Shown piece by piece: positions 46,244-58,944 of a stretch of 64,000 nt of DNA. The position numbers and the translations under genes are program-made. This DNA comes from Chytridium lagenaria. Taxonomy: Eukaryota; Chytridiomycota; Chytridiomycetes; Chytridiales; Chytridiaceae. The stretch spans positions 62,001-126,000 of the forward strand of contig JAHLKC010000050.1 of NCBI GenBank assembly GCA_025449115.1, in the 5' to 3' direction. The notes below the pieces were generated by a model. That model was given only the letters and a program-made list of their open reading frames with translations, was not told the DNA's origin and searched no databases. Numbering within the stretch: the stretch's first letter is position 1; each line of letters begins with the position of its first letter.

Positions 46244-49134
46244 TCATCCTGTCGCGAGAATCCAAGTGAGGAAGAAGCCTCACCGCCGTCGAATAGGGTG
46301 GTGCCTCATCTTCAACATTCCTCCTCTCCACAATCCTCGGCGGAATCCTCACAGCATTCACCATATCCATGGAAATTTCGCACCCTTCGCTAGGACAACC
46401 ACCTTAAAAGGTACACAGATCTCCACGTCCTGTTCGTTTATACCAGTCAAAGCTGCTCACGTCGGGACGTTTCTGACGACATAGGGGATAGAGATCCTGA
46501 TATGATGGTGACGCCGACTTCTTTTTCAATGAGGTCCGGGAGGAGGTTGAGGATTTGTTAGTGTGGTTGGTGTAGATGCAGTTTGAATAGCGTAGGGATT
46601 GGTGCGTTTAGAAGGTGGGGTTCGAAATGATAGGGATTTTGAGGCGGAGACGAATGTTTCGGTGTCGGGCATAGTGGGTGAAGGTTCCACTGAGACAAAG
46701 TGGGTTAGCAAACGAGAGAAAAGAAGGGATTATTATTTTTATAAACTCACTTTCCACAAATGGCGGCTTAACAGTTAATTTTCCGGCACTCGTTCTTCAG
46801 GAATCTTTCTCGTTTGTGTCTAGAAATTAAATAGTTAGCCAAGATATTCATTACGAAGACGAGAAAACCATAATAAGTACCCTTCCAGTTCGAGTAAGAA
46901 TGACACTCTGCGAGCACGATGAGGAAATGGAAACGATTAATCTTCCTCATTCACTCAAAATCAAAACTCAAAAACTCAAAACATCAAAGAAGCAGGTACA
47001 TACTTAAACACCGTACCTCTTCAAAAAGGCATACAGATTCTCCACCTTTTTAATCCCACTCTCAAAGTCCGTATCCGCTCTCATACATCTCAAAACAAGA
47101 TCCACCCCACCTCTGTCGCATCGGCAGGAACGGCCGGCAACAAGTACACTCCCACGTGACGACCCATCCTCTGTTGTTCCTGAAACGTTGATCGATACGG
47201 TACATGTGGAACGTTATCTTCGATCGATTCGTAAGGATTCAAGAGGTTACGCGGACGCGGACGGGCGAGAAGTGCGGGAAGGGAACGCTGATGGAGGGGT
47301 TGGGAGGTGGAGCGGGAGGATGTGCGGGATTCATGATGGGGAGGGTGGGGTGAGTTGGGGTTTGGGGTTCAGGAGTGGTGACTTCGTTAGTTAGCGTGGA
47401 AGATGATGACCGAGTAGACGCGGAAGCGTTTGACATGTTCTCTGGCTCGGCACGTGAAGGAATTGCGGACGGTGTGGTGGCCTCTTTGTCAACTGGTGGC
47501 GTGTAGAAACCAGAGTCATGACGAACAGCGAGAACAGGAGTTTGCGGTGAGGAAGAGGGAGGCGTGAAGAGCACTTCAGCAGCTTCATTCTCGTCAGACA
47601 CCACAACAACAGGTGCTGGTGGAGCATACACCTGTACAGCCGATCCCATCCCCGTGATATGCCCTGCACTCGTCGCCGTCTCAACAACCTGTCTCTCCAC
47701 CTCTCTACCACCTTGAACCCTCGTCCCCGCAACCAAAGCCTGTGCAGACGAATTCCTACTCTTCACCGAAAACACGTTTGTCACCTGCTCCACCATCGCC
47801 CTAAACGGCGACACCGATCTCGTTCTCCTCCCATCCCCCTCACTCCCAGGCACAGCCAGACCCCCATTCAAAAAGACATTCGACCTCTGCAATCTCAATA
47901 TTCCCCCTCTTCCAGAAGCCGACGCACGAGCTTCGTCAATCCTCACCACCTCCTGTCCAGGTGCAGGATCAAACCGTCGTACCCTCAAAACATGAAACGG
48001 CTCCACCGGTGAAACAAGGTAGCTCCCATCCCCTCTTAAAACAACCGCGTCAATGGAGTAATTCACGAAAAGAAACGGACTTGACTTGACGACGGTGATG
48101 AACCGGGACCTCAGCAACAAACGGATAGGTATGCTAAAATCCCATCAGTTCTCGTTCTTATCACACCAAATACCTCTCCAGCTTCCAAAACGTCTCCAAC
48201 ATTCAATCGAGCAACAACATTTTCAACCGATAACGTCTTCCGAATAATGGGTTCAGCGTCAGAACCAAGACGCGCACTGACGATACTGAATGTGTCCACC
48301 TCCAAAAGACCTTTCGATATTATTGTTAAATAACCGCTGATCATCGCAAACGTGGAACTCACCCAAGAGACGCACAACCACGGCTTTGACATCGCTCATA
48401 GGTTTTGGAATCCGTAAAACGACTTTGCCAGATAGGAAACCATTTTCGGTAACTTCTCTTGGTGGCGTGATGTCTACAAAATCCATTAAAACCAATATCT
48501 TCAACTCATTCACCAGTCATCAAGGCAAAAAAAAAAAACGACAGAATTCGAAACCCATAATAAAACGGATCAATGAGGGAAATGACCGCAAACAAAAAAG
48601 GAAAGAAAAACAACCGAAAGAAGCGCTGTATGAACATTCTTACATTCCGGCAACTCATCCCCATTCTTCACATGCGCGGATCTCCATAATCCGGTAACCA
48701 AGCATTCGCAGGTGGTATCAAAGGTCCCGTCACCAAGATCTCGGCCAACCCACTATCCAATTTAACGCTCACCCCCGGTTTCCCTCTCCCACCTCCTGTT
48801 TTAGCTACCGGAGCTTCTCTTGCACTCATTCGCTTCCACACGGGCTGACGACACTGAATGCGTGTCAAGTCGGATGAGACGTGGACGGTTGCTGTGGGGG
48901 ATTCGAGGGGATGTGGGAGGTCAAAGGGAAGGAGGGGGATGACGAAGAGGATGGGGGAGAGTAGGTTGATGGGATCGGGAGGGGGGTGGATAGTGGGGCG
49001 GTTTGCGGAAGGGGGAGTTTCTCTGACGGCATGGTGGGTGGAGGAGATGGTGATTCGATGGGAGGTGTTGAGGGATTCGTCGCGTATGTTGCGTTGAGAA
49101 GCCTCGCTGATGCAACGATTCGAGAAGGATCCAT
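46244..49134 (-). CDS. Alpha-arrestin family protein (arrestin B)
   Basis: Family role: adaptor between membrane cargo and a Rsp5/Nedd4-type ubiquitin ligase. The start is placed at MDPSRIVASARLLNATYATN; the following Pro-rich frames shift at least once. Then VSVKLDSGLAEILVTGPLIP and KNGDELPE are spliced to YITPPREVTENGFLSGKVVL, RIPKPMSDVKAVVVRLLG. A second splice gives LLEVDTFSIVSARLGSDAEP and LNVGDVLEAGE, and a third gives HTYPFVAEVP. After a shift, FLFVNYSIDAVVLRGDGSYL and PFHVLRVRRFDP complete the N-domain. The C-terminal half is less regular: a Ser/Thr/Pro linker, YRSTFQEQQRMGRHVGVYLL, VENLYAFLKRYGV, and a last exon with VEICVPFKVVVLAKGAKISM, VNAVRIPPRIVERRNVEDE and APPYSTAVRLLPHLDS. The APPY near the end is an imperfect PY motif. 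Confidence 0.65.
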
Positions 49135-49622
49135 TGCAACCGCCGTTGGTGAGCGTCAAGGTTGAGTTTTCTTTTAGTGTTCAAAATGGTTCAAGGTTTA
49201 GAGGTCATCAGTGGCGAAGGGATGGTGATCGAAATCGAATTCGGACCATGGCAAAAGACAAAAACATCGGAGTTGTCGTAATTTGCGTTGAACCCACCCA
49301 TTTTCCGATTTCAAAACCTTATGGGTACAGCCTCACCACAGAGAAAGAAAACAAGGTTTCTGTCTGCACGAGGCATTATGGTGCTGGGAGAGGGGCAGTG
49401 ACGAGAATTGATAACACGACGCGCCTGATGTACGCGTATACATTTTGTGATGGGATTCGCTTCATGCGGCAGTGGACGTCATGCTGGATGCCAACCACTC
49501 CAATAAAAATAAACATATAGACGCATCAATACATATTCCGTTTATGAAAAAAAAATATAATTCATAGAATGAGATTTCCAATTCACACGACCCTCCCTCC
49601 CTCAAATAGAAACCACCACACC

Positions 49623-52600
49623 CTACGGCGCAACGCCCACAGCAATCGGAACCTCCACCGCTAACACTCTCCTCCGAATCTTTGCCTTCTCCCCCTCCTT
49701 CCCACTACCCCGTCTCTCCAACTTCCCTCCACCCCCACTTTTCACCGCCTCCTTAATACTATTCAAAAAATTTGCCAGAGTATCCTTAATCCCCATCACA
49801 ACCCCCTCAACCCCAACCCCAGCGCCCTGACTCTCCCCCTCCTTATCATCCCCAGCAAATGTCAACACCTGATAAGGCACTCGAATCCTCACAACATGGG
49901 ATCGCGTCACATCAGCATCATCCGCGTCACCCTCGATACCGGCTGACGCAAAGGTTTGACGGATAGAGAGGTCGGCGAGTCCGAGATCCCATTGGCGGGG
50001 TGGGGCAATGGTGATGGCAACATTGGAAGGTGGTGTCTTCAAGGAACACGGAGGAGGCGGATCCACGACGAGGACGCGTCGTAGGGTCTGCTGTGGGTGA
50101 TGCTGGTCTTGACCCAGGGGTTTCAGGGGGGGTGGGTAACGCGGGTGCCGGGTCTCTTGTTTCCTCCCTGATGACCCTCGCAGGACGTACGGTCGGGACA
50201 TACGCGGTGGAGGCGGCGCCACCCAAACAAAGCGTTGGTTGAATAGCCGGATGATGCATAATCCGACTCCCAATAAGCTGCAGCGCCTCGTTGGTCGCCT
50301 GTTCAGTGACAACCCCGGAGGAAGCCGATGACGTTGACGACGCGGTAGCTTCATGGCGAATGTGATGATCAGGGGATGCACCGCGGGACGAGACTTCCGA
50401 GATGCCGTTGTTGCGGGTACGTGAGAGACTTCGAGGCCGTGCGATACGGGAGGCGGATAAACCGGATGGGAGGGGGAAGTTGAAGCGGTAGATGTAGGTG
50501 CGAACGGGGTCAAAGGCTTCTTCGTCATCATCCGACATGAGGTCTTCGCCAATGTTGAGGAGCGGCGAGGAGCACGGGACCTGCCACGCACTTCTTCCGG
50601 TGGGACGGAGGGACGACGGTTTCGAGGGTTAGGGTTCATCAAAGTATCGACAGAGAGACTTCTTCCTCCTGCTTCCAAGAGATCGGCTCCAAGAAGGGAG
50701 GTGTTTGTCACGCCCGTGGTTAATTCGGGCGACGATGACGAAGCGGCAGCATGCGCGGATGCGACGCTTTCCATAGAATGTCTCATTCTTAGCCCCTTTG
50801 ACGACGCCGACGCCGCAGAGAGCGATGACGCATTTGAATGATGAGCTTGGTTTCTTGCGGCCTGCTGAAGCGCCGACACGCTTCTCGCGCCCCTTAAATT
50901 GCTGGACAACCGTGCCGTCGAGACGTTGGGGTTGGATGCACTTGAATGAGACGATGGTGGTGCGAAAGGTGTGGAGGACGAGGAGGAGGTCAAGTTGGCT
51001 GCTGCTTGATTAGCGGCGGCTTGAAATTGGGCTTTGAGAGAGGTGAGGGATATTTTGAGAGACGGGAGCGGAGAGGTTGATTATCGTTTGTCGGGGATGG
51101 TGAGCCATTGCGATGGCGAGAGTTGACGGCATTGGCAGAAACAGTTTGCTTTGAAATGTTTGCCTCGTCAATCACTTCCTGAACACTGCGCTCAGCCTAA
51201 AGAAAAAAGTTTAGATGGTGTTGGAAATTTAAAATAAGAGGATGAACATGAAATGCCGCTTTGGGCAGAAGGCAACAAAAGGAAACACTTACGGTAGTCC
51301 ACGACGCGCGGGTGCTTTTGCGCGAATCCTGGAAGAAAATAAAAGCGCAAAACGTTAGTTTCGCAAACAACATTTCATAAAAACAACTGCCTAGAAACCA
51401 TCGGACAAAACAAAATTCTAATTAAAGACATTAAAAGCTCACCTAAAAGCCATCATCTGTCCAAAAGATCCCGTCGCCTTCCCCACTTTCCTCACCCCTC
51501 TCGCACTAGACCCCATCCTATCTTCCCCTCCCTCCCCTCCAACAGCCGCCGTCTCACTCTCAATAGCCATAACCCTCAACTCAACGGGTAATCCCGTCAT
51601 ATCCGACCTCAACAACAACACTCCAGTGGGGAACACCAATTCCCACGCCAACAGTCCATCCTTGCTGACGCCCGAGAACGTTTTAGCGATCGGTGGTTGC
51701 GGTGTCGTGGTGGAAGGGGTCGGCGTGGGCGGTGTGACGCCAATGTTGGGCGGGTGGTGGTCACGTCGGGTGCGATGGAACGACGGCTTAAACTTGAGGA
51801 GGCGTCTGGGGGCGTGATGATGAGCATTGGAGGGGGACCGCTGTTGTTGTTGAGGGGAGGTACGATACCACCTTGAGCGAGATAGGCTCTAGGGACCGTG
51901 TTGGGATACGCGGGGGGTGGATCTAAAAACAAGTCTGGGTCGTTGTCCCTATTCAAAGCAACGCTCGGTGAACGATCTCGGGGAACCTCCGTGTTTGACG
52001 TATTCGTAGCGCATGAAATATCATCAACGACGATAGGGTCAATGTTATCCAAGGATGCGTTAGAGGTGGACGCGTCAGAACTCTCGTTTTCCGCAATAAC
52101 AATATTCTCAACAACCGCTCCATCGGTTGCAATGCTATCCACTTGCAACGAAACCGAATTGACAGAGTTCAATGTGGCGAAAGAAGGAGCTGATGATAAG
52201 TTCCTAATCTCTGCAGCACCAGGTTCAGCAGACCTAGAAGCCCTTCTCCGCCTCGGTTCTGCAGTGGTTGTTCATCCTCTGCCGTGTAACTCTCTGACGC
52301 GTAATAAAGTCCTCGAATGACTTCACGCGCGCTCTCGGTGGTTGCAGAGTCTTCTTCCAAATCGTAGAGCGATGTAGAGGGTGCAAGCTGGGTGGTAGTG
52401 GAAGAGGAAGATTGTTGTGGTGAGGGTCTGAGAGCATGAGTTTTAAGGATGGAAATATTTTGGTCGCTTGAGGTGAGAGAAAGTTCTTGCTGCCTGGCTG
52501 ACGCGTCGAGAAAGGCAAAGCGGACGCAGCCTTGTAGTGCGTACCTGATGGTGAATCCTGACATGTTCCCAGGAGTGACGGAAGAGGTTGGAAGTGGTTG

Positions 52601-52922
52601 AGTGATATGGATATGGAAAGGAAACTTGTGCTGTGAATCAAGAGGATTAGGAGAGAGGGAGAGAAAGATATGGGTTAATGACTTTGCTAAAGTTAAAGTG
52701 AAATAAATAATTCAACAATAAAATAAAAAAGATTTATCCGCAAACAACAAAAAAACAAAAACAAAAATAATAAATAAAGATAAAAAGAAAGATTGTCAAA
52801 AGAGAAAAAAAAAGAGTAATAAAAAAGGCATAAGTAAAACCATCAGATTGATGACAGATATCTGTTTTGTAACACAATCTGAAACTTAAATATCTGTGTG
52901 TCACCTTCACACCCTTATGGAA

Positions 52923-52958
<36 letters not shown>

Positions 52959-54038
52959 GTTCATCAACTCTTATCATAACGTCATTTCATCTCCAAATCT
53001 AACAAAGTAATAAAACTAAAACTAAAAAAACTGTAAGAAAAACACTAACCTCTCCTATTCCAAGCTCAGTACGTGTCTCTGCTGATTCCGTCGCTTTAAA
53101 TAGAACAAACTGTTGCCACAGAAACTTGCGGCTCAATCTATCCGTCTCCCAAACGGCTCCAGAGGGTGATGTCCGAGGTGGAAACACCTTTTGCAGAACC
53201 GCTGCAGAGTTGAGTTCAAGAATGCCTAAAAGAGAACACAATAGACCCACACAACGTGAATGAGTATAAAACAAACGAAAAAAAAAAAAGACTTGACTAG
53301 AAGTATTTTTACCTTGCAAACTGACAAGAACACTTTCGAGGTTTGGACATGGCGAGATAACATTGATATGGACAGTACCCGTAATGATGCCCTCCTTGAC
53401 TACGTGCACGTCCGAGACAGGTGTTTCATCTAAACAGATGATGGTTTTTAGAACATAGCTCAACAAGCAAGCAGGTCGAGCTTTAGAGTAAAGATAAAAG
53501 GCACGTTATAAACTCCCACAATACGCTCCAGAACAGCGCAAATGGACGCATGAGAGCGGCTCTTTTTCAAGGACACGTCACGAGAGCATGGGAGACAGAA
53601 CTCCGACGACAAAATAAACAAAACAAGAAGGATCAACAAGGGAAACAAAAAACAGAATACACTCACAATCAGGCAACTCATCATCGACATTCCCACTCGT
53701 AGCATCAGCTCCAATGACAGGATATTTCGCAACTCTTGGCGGTTCAGCAACCGCAAACTCCACATGCGGCGTATCTACCGTCACCCATATATAGAACTTT
53801 TTCTTTGTCTTTGTCGCCAGCGCTGTGTGCGAAATAGCGATAGGCAGGTAGGTGGAGTTGGAGTTGACGGTTTGGGAGTTGGAGTTTGATGTTCCAACGG
53901 GCTTGGAGCGAATGTTGAGGGTGCGGAGCGCGGTGTATCGGCTGGATGGGTGAGTGAAGGTGGAGATGAAGGGGAGCGCGAACGTGCGGTGGGGGTTGAA
54001 GAGCCCAGGACTTCAGCGAGAGGGATTTTGGAGTCCAT
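49623..54038 (-). CDS. Alpha-arrestin family protein with PPxY motif (arrestin C)
   Basis: Adaptor-type arrestin with a canonical PY site. The 5' start is uncertain; coding sense extends to about 54230 (NALFENIAMDSKIPLAEVLG, then after a shift NPHRTFALPFISTFTHPSSR). Then FYIWVTVDTPHVEFAVAEPP and NVDDELPD, intron, YETPVSDVHVVKEGIITGTV, INVISPCPNLESVLVSLQ, intron, GILELNSAAVLQKVFPPRTS, FVLFKATESAETRTELGIGE, intron, HKFPFHIHITQPLPTSSVTP and SGFTIRYALQGCVRFAFLD. After linkers comes LFLDPPPAYPNTVPRAYLAQ with the PPxY core, then WELVFPTGVLLLRSDMTGLP and VELRVMAIESETA. The long C-terminal part is Ser/Ala/Pro-rich, with YIYRFNFPLPSGLSASRIAR, QWDLGLADLSIRQTFASAGI and SHVVRIRVPYQVLTFAGDD, ending VLAVEVPIAVGVAP at 49623. 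It shares three intron positions with arrestin B. Frameshifts occur near 54000, 52210, 51640, 51000, 50560 and 50080. Confidence 0.72.
52925..52957. repeat. Homopolymer T tract (33 T on the plus strand)
   Basis: Pure run of T in an intron of arrestin C (A run in the sense direction). Length in the true genome may differ. Confidence 0.95.
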
Positions 54039-54238
54039 GGCTATGTTTTCGAAGAGTGCGTTGCGAACGGGCTTGGCGTTGGCAATGAATATGAGACGAC
54101 GGCTTGAATAGTCTCCACTGGTAGCTGTCGCTGTCTAGGGATGCAGGTTCTACGTGGTGAAGCTTCAGGAGGGTGTCGTATATGGATGAGTGTTGTGAAG
54201 TGCTAAGCGATGTGTCCGAGTGGCAGAGTTTCCTTGTA

Positions 54239-56506
54239 TATGTCGTCAGTCCAGAGCGTTCTCTTGAGTACAGCTAAGACAAGGTTTTGCTCGGTCCTTT
54301 GTCACGGTGACGTGGGGAATGAACTCAAACTACTATTAAATTATCGGTTGAGTCAGCCTGCTCAGGAGACGTGGGGGGTCTGAATTGTTATGTTATGTAC
54401 GTATTTGTTGTTTGTATGAATGAACGTATAGCGTCAGAGTCTAGAGTATGGAGACGAGAAAGATGAAAAGAAGGCTTGAAGGGTTGAGTACTCCACAGAG
54501 GTGAAGCGTAAGGTGAATGAACGGATGTGTTGAATGATGATGATGATGATGATGATGCATCAACAACAACCGATGTAAAAGTCCGTCCTACTCCTTAACT
54601 TAATTATTGCTCACTTGCCTCTTTGAAGCTTTTGAGACAAGATGAGAAGCTGGAATTGGAGTCTTCCTCAGCTTCCGTTCAAATCGAAAATACTAGTTGT
54701 ACAGTGTACTACATAGTGGTAAACCGCACGAAAAAATAAAAAATAAAAAAAAATCCGTCTTTGGTTTTTCCGCAACTTTTCTCGTCTCGAGTTTTCAACA
54801 GCCACCCAGCACCCACCCACCACCGCGCTTTAAGATTATTTTCAAAGAACGTGGTGGTCAAAGGACAGTGGTAACAATGATGGCGTGCAAATGAACATAA
54901 CATGTTATTTTTAGGTGATTCTGAGGTGTCATCTCTCCACTTCACTCGTTGCGACTTAGAGCAACGTGCATTTGCAAGAAGAATTAACAAATTCGAAACT
55001 ACATACATACCTACGGAACCCACCCAATTTGCCTAATGCCTATCATTTTTAGTTGTATCAGATGATGAGACACAAAAACGAAAAAGATCCCACCCCACCA
55101 TCTTTGCCAAAGCCTCATCACCTAATCTTATCGTAAAAAATTGTGATGTAATAATGCGGACTTGTAAATTGAATTTGCAGTATTTAATAATAGTGAAAAT
55201 ACGTCAACGAGATAAATATTTGAGGATTGCGCTTAAACTTGTAAATAGATCCATGGCTATGATCATCTAAAGTTTTCATCAGTGACCTCGAGAGAAACAC
55301 TCATGCCGTTGACGCTCAGTTCTTATAATTGCAGAACAAAGTCCATTAAGATTGGTCAAGCATCTAAGCATCTAAACTTCAACTTTCAAGAGGTGGGCTT
55401 TGCTAAGGACAACCTGTGGGAAGATGGATGCTAGTTTGATTGCAAGTTGATGGCGCCAGTCATCCTCCTCTCTTTTGGGACTTGGCCTTGGACGCTGGGT
55501 GGCGGCAAGGAGAACGAATGTCCAAATATCGCTTCTTAAAGCGCTAGATGGTGCCTTCGTGGTTCATCAGTATTAGCTGAATCTTGATTTTTCAAGAGCT
55601 TCAAGCTTGTCCATCATGCACAATCTAAAAAGTAAAAGCCCCGGGTGGATCTTCCCTTCGTTTACTAGCTTCCTCGATGCCGATCCTAAATCGGCAACGT
55701 CACCAATACACCACAGGGGGCGCTCTATAATGAGAAACCGTCTCTCATATTTGAAAGCAAGGTGAATGTAACTAATGTCCATTCATCCTTTAAGGGTTTT
55801 ATTGAATGAAAAACCTCGAGCTTTTGCATAATGTTACTTCTGGATAATCCAGTTCTGAATCCATCGTCATTTTCAAACACCTTTGAGACATTGACATTGA
55901 CCCACTTCCGGTAATTTGTACACGCTGAAGTTCCTTCAAGGTGGAGAAGCCACAAATTTCGTGGAGAGTTGAAAGGACATAATTACTGATGGCATGCATG
56001 TGTGGTATGAGCATATGTCGACGGATGAAGATGATGATGATAGATCAATGGTGATAAGGCGTTTACTTTACTTAGTCGCTGTCCCCTTCTCTGCGACATC
56101 CGTAGATTTCTTGTTTCGTCCCATCACAATCAATCCACGATGACTGAAACGGTGAGGCGAACACAAACAACAATCAGCAAAACGAAGGGAAGAAACAAAA
56201 AAAATTTGAACTGAAGCCACTTCGAAACCTCCTTCATTCCTCAAAACTCTCCACTCCAAGAACCCAACATCCCGTCATCATCCATCCAGGAGCAGGGTTA
56301 CCCATCAGCACTCATCCAGAAGAGTACCTGCCTGTATTCTACTCTTGCTCTATCGTTAAACCAGTCAGAGAATTCCCCTGTTGGAAAGTCTCGTTCTCAA
56401 CTGATCAAGAGCCCCGTTGTCTTTTTCTGTTTCACGGGATCCCCAAGTTGGTGCACGCCAAGTAGCGCAAGACTCTGTGCATTCATCACAGGGTGGAATT
56501 ATTGAG
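54239..56506. other. Long stretch without a confident gene
   Basis: About 2.3 kb upstream of both arrestin C (leftward) and the glycosyltransferase (rightward). A GATGAT run lies at 54536-54555. Overlapping minus ORFs at 55573-56014 have natural-looking pieces (NVSKVFENDDGFRTGLSRSN, NEGKIHPGLLLFRLCMMDKL) in three frames and could be a decayed gene, perhaps of the ankyrin-like family, but I cannot assign them. Confidence 0.35.
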
Positions 56507-58359
56507 ATGGCCTCACAAAGTCTGAGGTCTAGGAAGGGTCAGGAGTCAAAGCAGCAGCTTTTAAAGGATGAGCAAGTCACCACCCACACCTTAACCAAGT
56601 CGGAGCTATTGGCTTTGAAGAGCAAGAATGCCGCAGATGACGGATATGCCGTGGCTGTATCGTAAGTTTTAGTCAATTAATTCACAAAGTTTTTGGCTTG
56701 CATTTTTCAGCTTGATGTCAATAGTGGGATCGTATTGCATGCTGATCTTATCTTTTCCACACAAAAAGCTCCAATCGTCCTCTTCGCATTCTCCTTGCCA
56801 CCGAGTATCTTCCCCCATTCGTCTCTGGAATTGCCAACCGTTGCAAAAACCTTGCGCAAGGCTACCGCGACAATGGCCACGATGTCACTATTTGCGGGCC
56901 GGATGGAACTGAGGCTGATATCGTCGTGCCTAGTCTCCCCAACGTCTTTTACCCTGCTCAACGGTAAGCCTTCTTCTATTGCCGTGAAGAATCTTTTTGT
57001 GTGTGTCCACAAAAGCTTACTTCGATGTTTTTTTGCCTGTCTCCCTTTTGGATGCAATTAGGATGTTCGTCTTCCCACCCGTGCTTCTCCTCTTTCAACT
57101 TCTCAACTTCTTCCAAGAGGTGCCATATGACATCATTCACGTTGTCTCGCCCTTGTGCCTCGCCTTTGTTTTCCTCTTACCCTTCTTCAAGCTCCGTGGC
57201 GTTAAGATCTACGTCTCTTACCATGTCTACCTTGAATACTACTCTAAATTCTACTTTGGCGATAACAAGATCTTGATCATGTTCTTGGAGGGCATTTACT
57301 CCTTCCTCTACTTCATCCCTCTCGTCTGGTTTGCCGACGTCGTCGGAATTCCCTCAAAAACCGCCGACTGGCCCGTGTTCAAGTTTTCCAAGAAAATCCA
57401 CTACATGAAGTCTGGCCTTAACACCAACGTCTTCATCCCCACCCCCGATAATTACGACCCAACTGATGATAATCCCGACTCGCCTCCTCTTAACATCCCC
57501 GCCTCCCTCCTCCCTTTCCCAGGCGCACTCTCGACCTCCACTCCAATCTCCCATGCCGACTCTCTTCTACCCGCCTCAGTCGGTCGTCGTCACGCCCCCG
57601 TCCTTCTCTATGTCGGCCGTCTCGCCCCCGAGAAAAACTGCGAGTTCCTTATCTCGGCGCTCCAGCATCCTAGTCTTCAGAACGCCACGTTGATCATTGT
57701 TGGTGATGGACCTCAGAAGCCTTTGTTGGAGGCGCTTGCGCAGGAGGTTGTCGGGAGGGAGAATGTGCATGTGCATGTTAAGGAGGAGGAGAAGAGCAAG
57801 GTGATTGCGAGGTATGCGAAGGGGATGGTGGGTGGAAGGAGGTTTAGAGTGATTTTCGCGGGGATGATTCATGATGAGAAGGAGATTGCGACTTACTATG
57901 CGAATGTAGACTCGTTTGTGAGCGCTTCTGGATCCGAGACGTGAGTATAAATATTTAATTGATTTGAATTCATTGTTAAGTCTCTCTGTCATGGTGCATA
58001 AGACTTATATCTCTGGATCTGAAAGTTTATATCAATATTTAACTCTCCTTTTTTCGATAGCTTTGGATTCACTGTCGCTGAAGCCATGGCCTGTGGAACC
58101 CCCGCCGTTGTCGTTCGCGCCGGTGCTTTTGCCACCGTTTATCGTATGATTGACGGCTGGATGTACGAGGACGGCAATGCGGATGATTTCGCAGCCCGTG
58201 TTGCCAGGGTCACTTCAGATGGTCGCCTTGCTCGTCGTGCCGCTCGCAGGGTTGCAGTAAATGGGTTTTTCTGTTGCCAGCGCTGTGAGGGATCTTTTGA
58301 AGATGTATGAGTGGATTGTGGATGGTGAGGGTAAACACCAGAAGAAGATTTCGTCGTGA
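56507..58359 (+). CDS. GT4-family glycosyltransferase, SQD2-like
   Basis: Retaining GT-B glycosyltransferase of the group containing plant and algal sulfoquinovosyltransferase SQD2 and lipid glycosyltransferases. Exons 56507-56661, 56769-56963, 57062-57940 and 58061-58359 join with consistent phases. N-domain: RPLRILLATEYLPPFVSGIA, NRCKNLAQGYRDNGHDVTIC, VPYDIIHVVSPLCLAFVF and VSYHVYLEYYSKFYFGDNKI, with hydrophobic segments. C-domain: APVLLYVGRLAPEKNCEFLI, ATLIIVGDGPQKPLLEALAQ, FAGMIHDEKEIATYYANVDS and FVSASGSETFGFTVAEAMAC, giving the E-x7-E motif of GT4. One frameshift in a T5 run near 58269; the reading then continues FSVASAVRDLLKMYEWIVDG to KISS. The acceptor substrate is not determined by sequence alone. 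Confidence 0.85.
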
Positions 58360-58944
58360 GTGAAGTGCTATGTATTTTTTTGCTTTAAGCATGGACCGGA
58401 GTTTCCTTACCTTGTGTGTGGTTGTTTACGTATTTCTTATCCCTCTTATATTATTTTTTTTGTGTTGACGTGCCGCTTTTTACAAGAGTTTTGTTTCTTT
58501 ATTCGTTGCCTCCTTTGGAAACTGGACGGCCATAGCAGGGCTTTGACTCTCCACCCACATCATTTTTAGACATTGATCATCATTCCCAATAGGTTTTATT
58601 ATGATGTGCCTCCATTTGTTTCTTGTTTCTCCTCCGACTTCTCCCTGCTTCTAACAATTTTATTTTCCATCTACCCTTGATTTCGTCGTACGTGCGTTGT
58701 ATAGTTGTTTGTTGACGAGCAGGGCTATCCTCTTTTTTTATGTCTGTTTCGTAACGTCTCCTTACCAAACTTTGGTTTCTTTATGATTATTCCAAGCATC
58801 ATAGGAAATCACATTAAATCCTCTTTATCACCTCTTATCATTTCCCCCCAAAAACCCCCTCAACAAGTTAACTTCTTCACCAACAAGTTTCTGTTGTGAT
58901 TGTCCAGGACCCACAAAAAAAAGCGCAAAAAAAAATTGGTAGAG
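58360..58944. other. Intergenic, T-rich, no gene seen
   Basis: 3' region of the glycosyltransferase gene and promoter region of the mS45 gene. Short ORFs only. Confidence 0.5.

Noticed and set aside
48668..49159. Separate gene upstream of arrestin B
   Set aside because: Its end splices (phase 1, after DELPE) to the next arrestin exon exactly as in arrestin C, so it is the N-terminal exon of arrestin B.
54206..54240. Sequence resembling the A box of a tRNA-Ser/Leu gene (GTGTCCGAGTGG)
   Set aside because: No matching B box, acceptor stem or T-arm follows within 100 bp.
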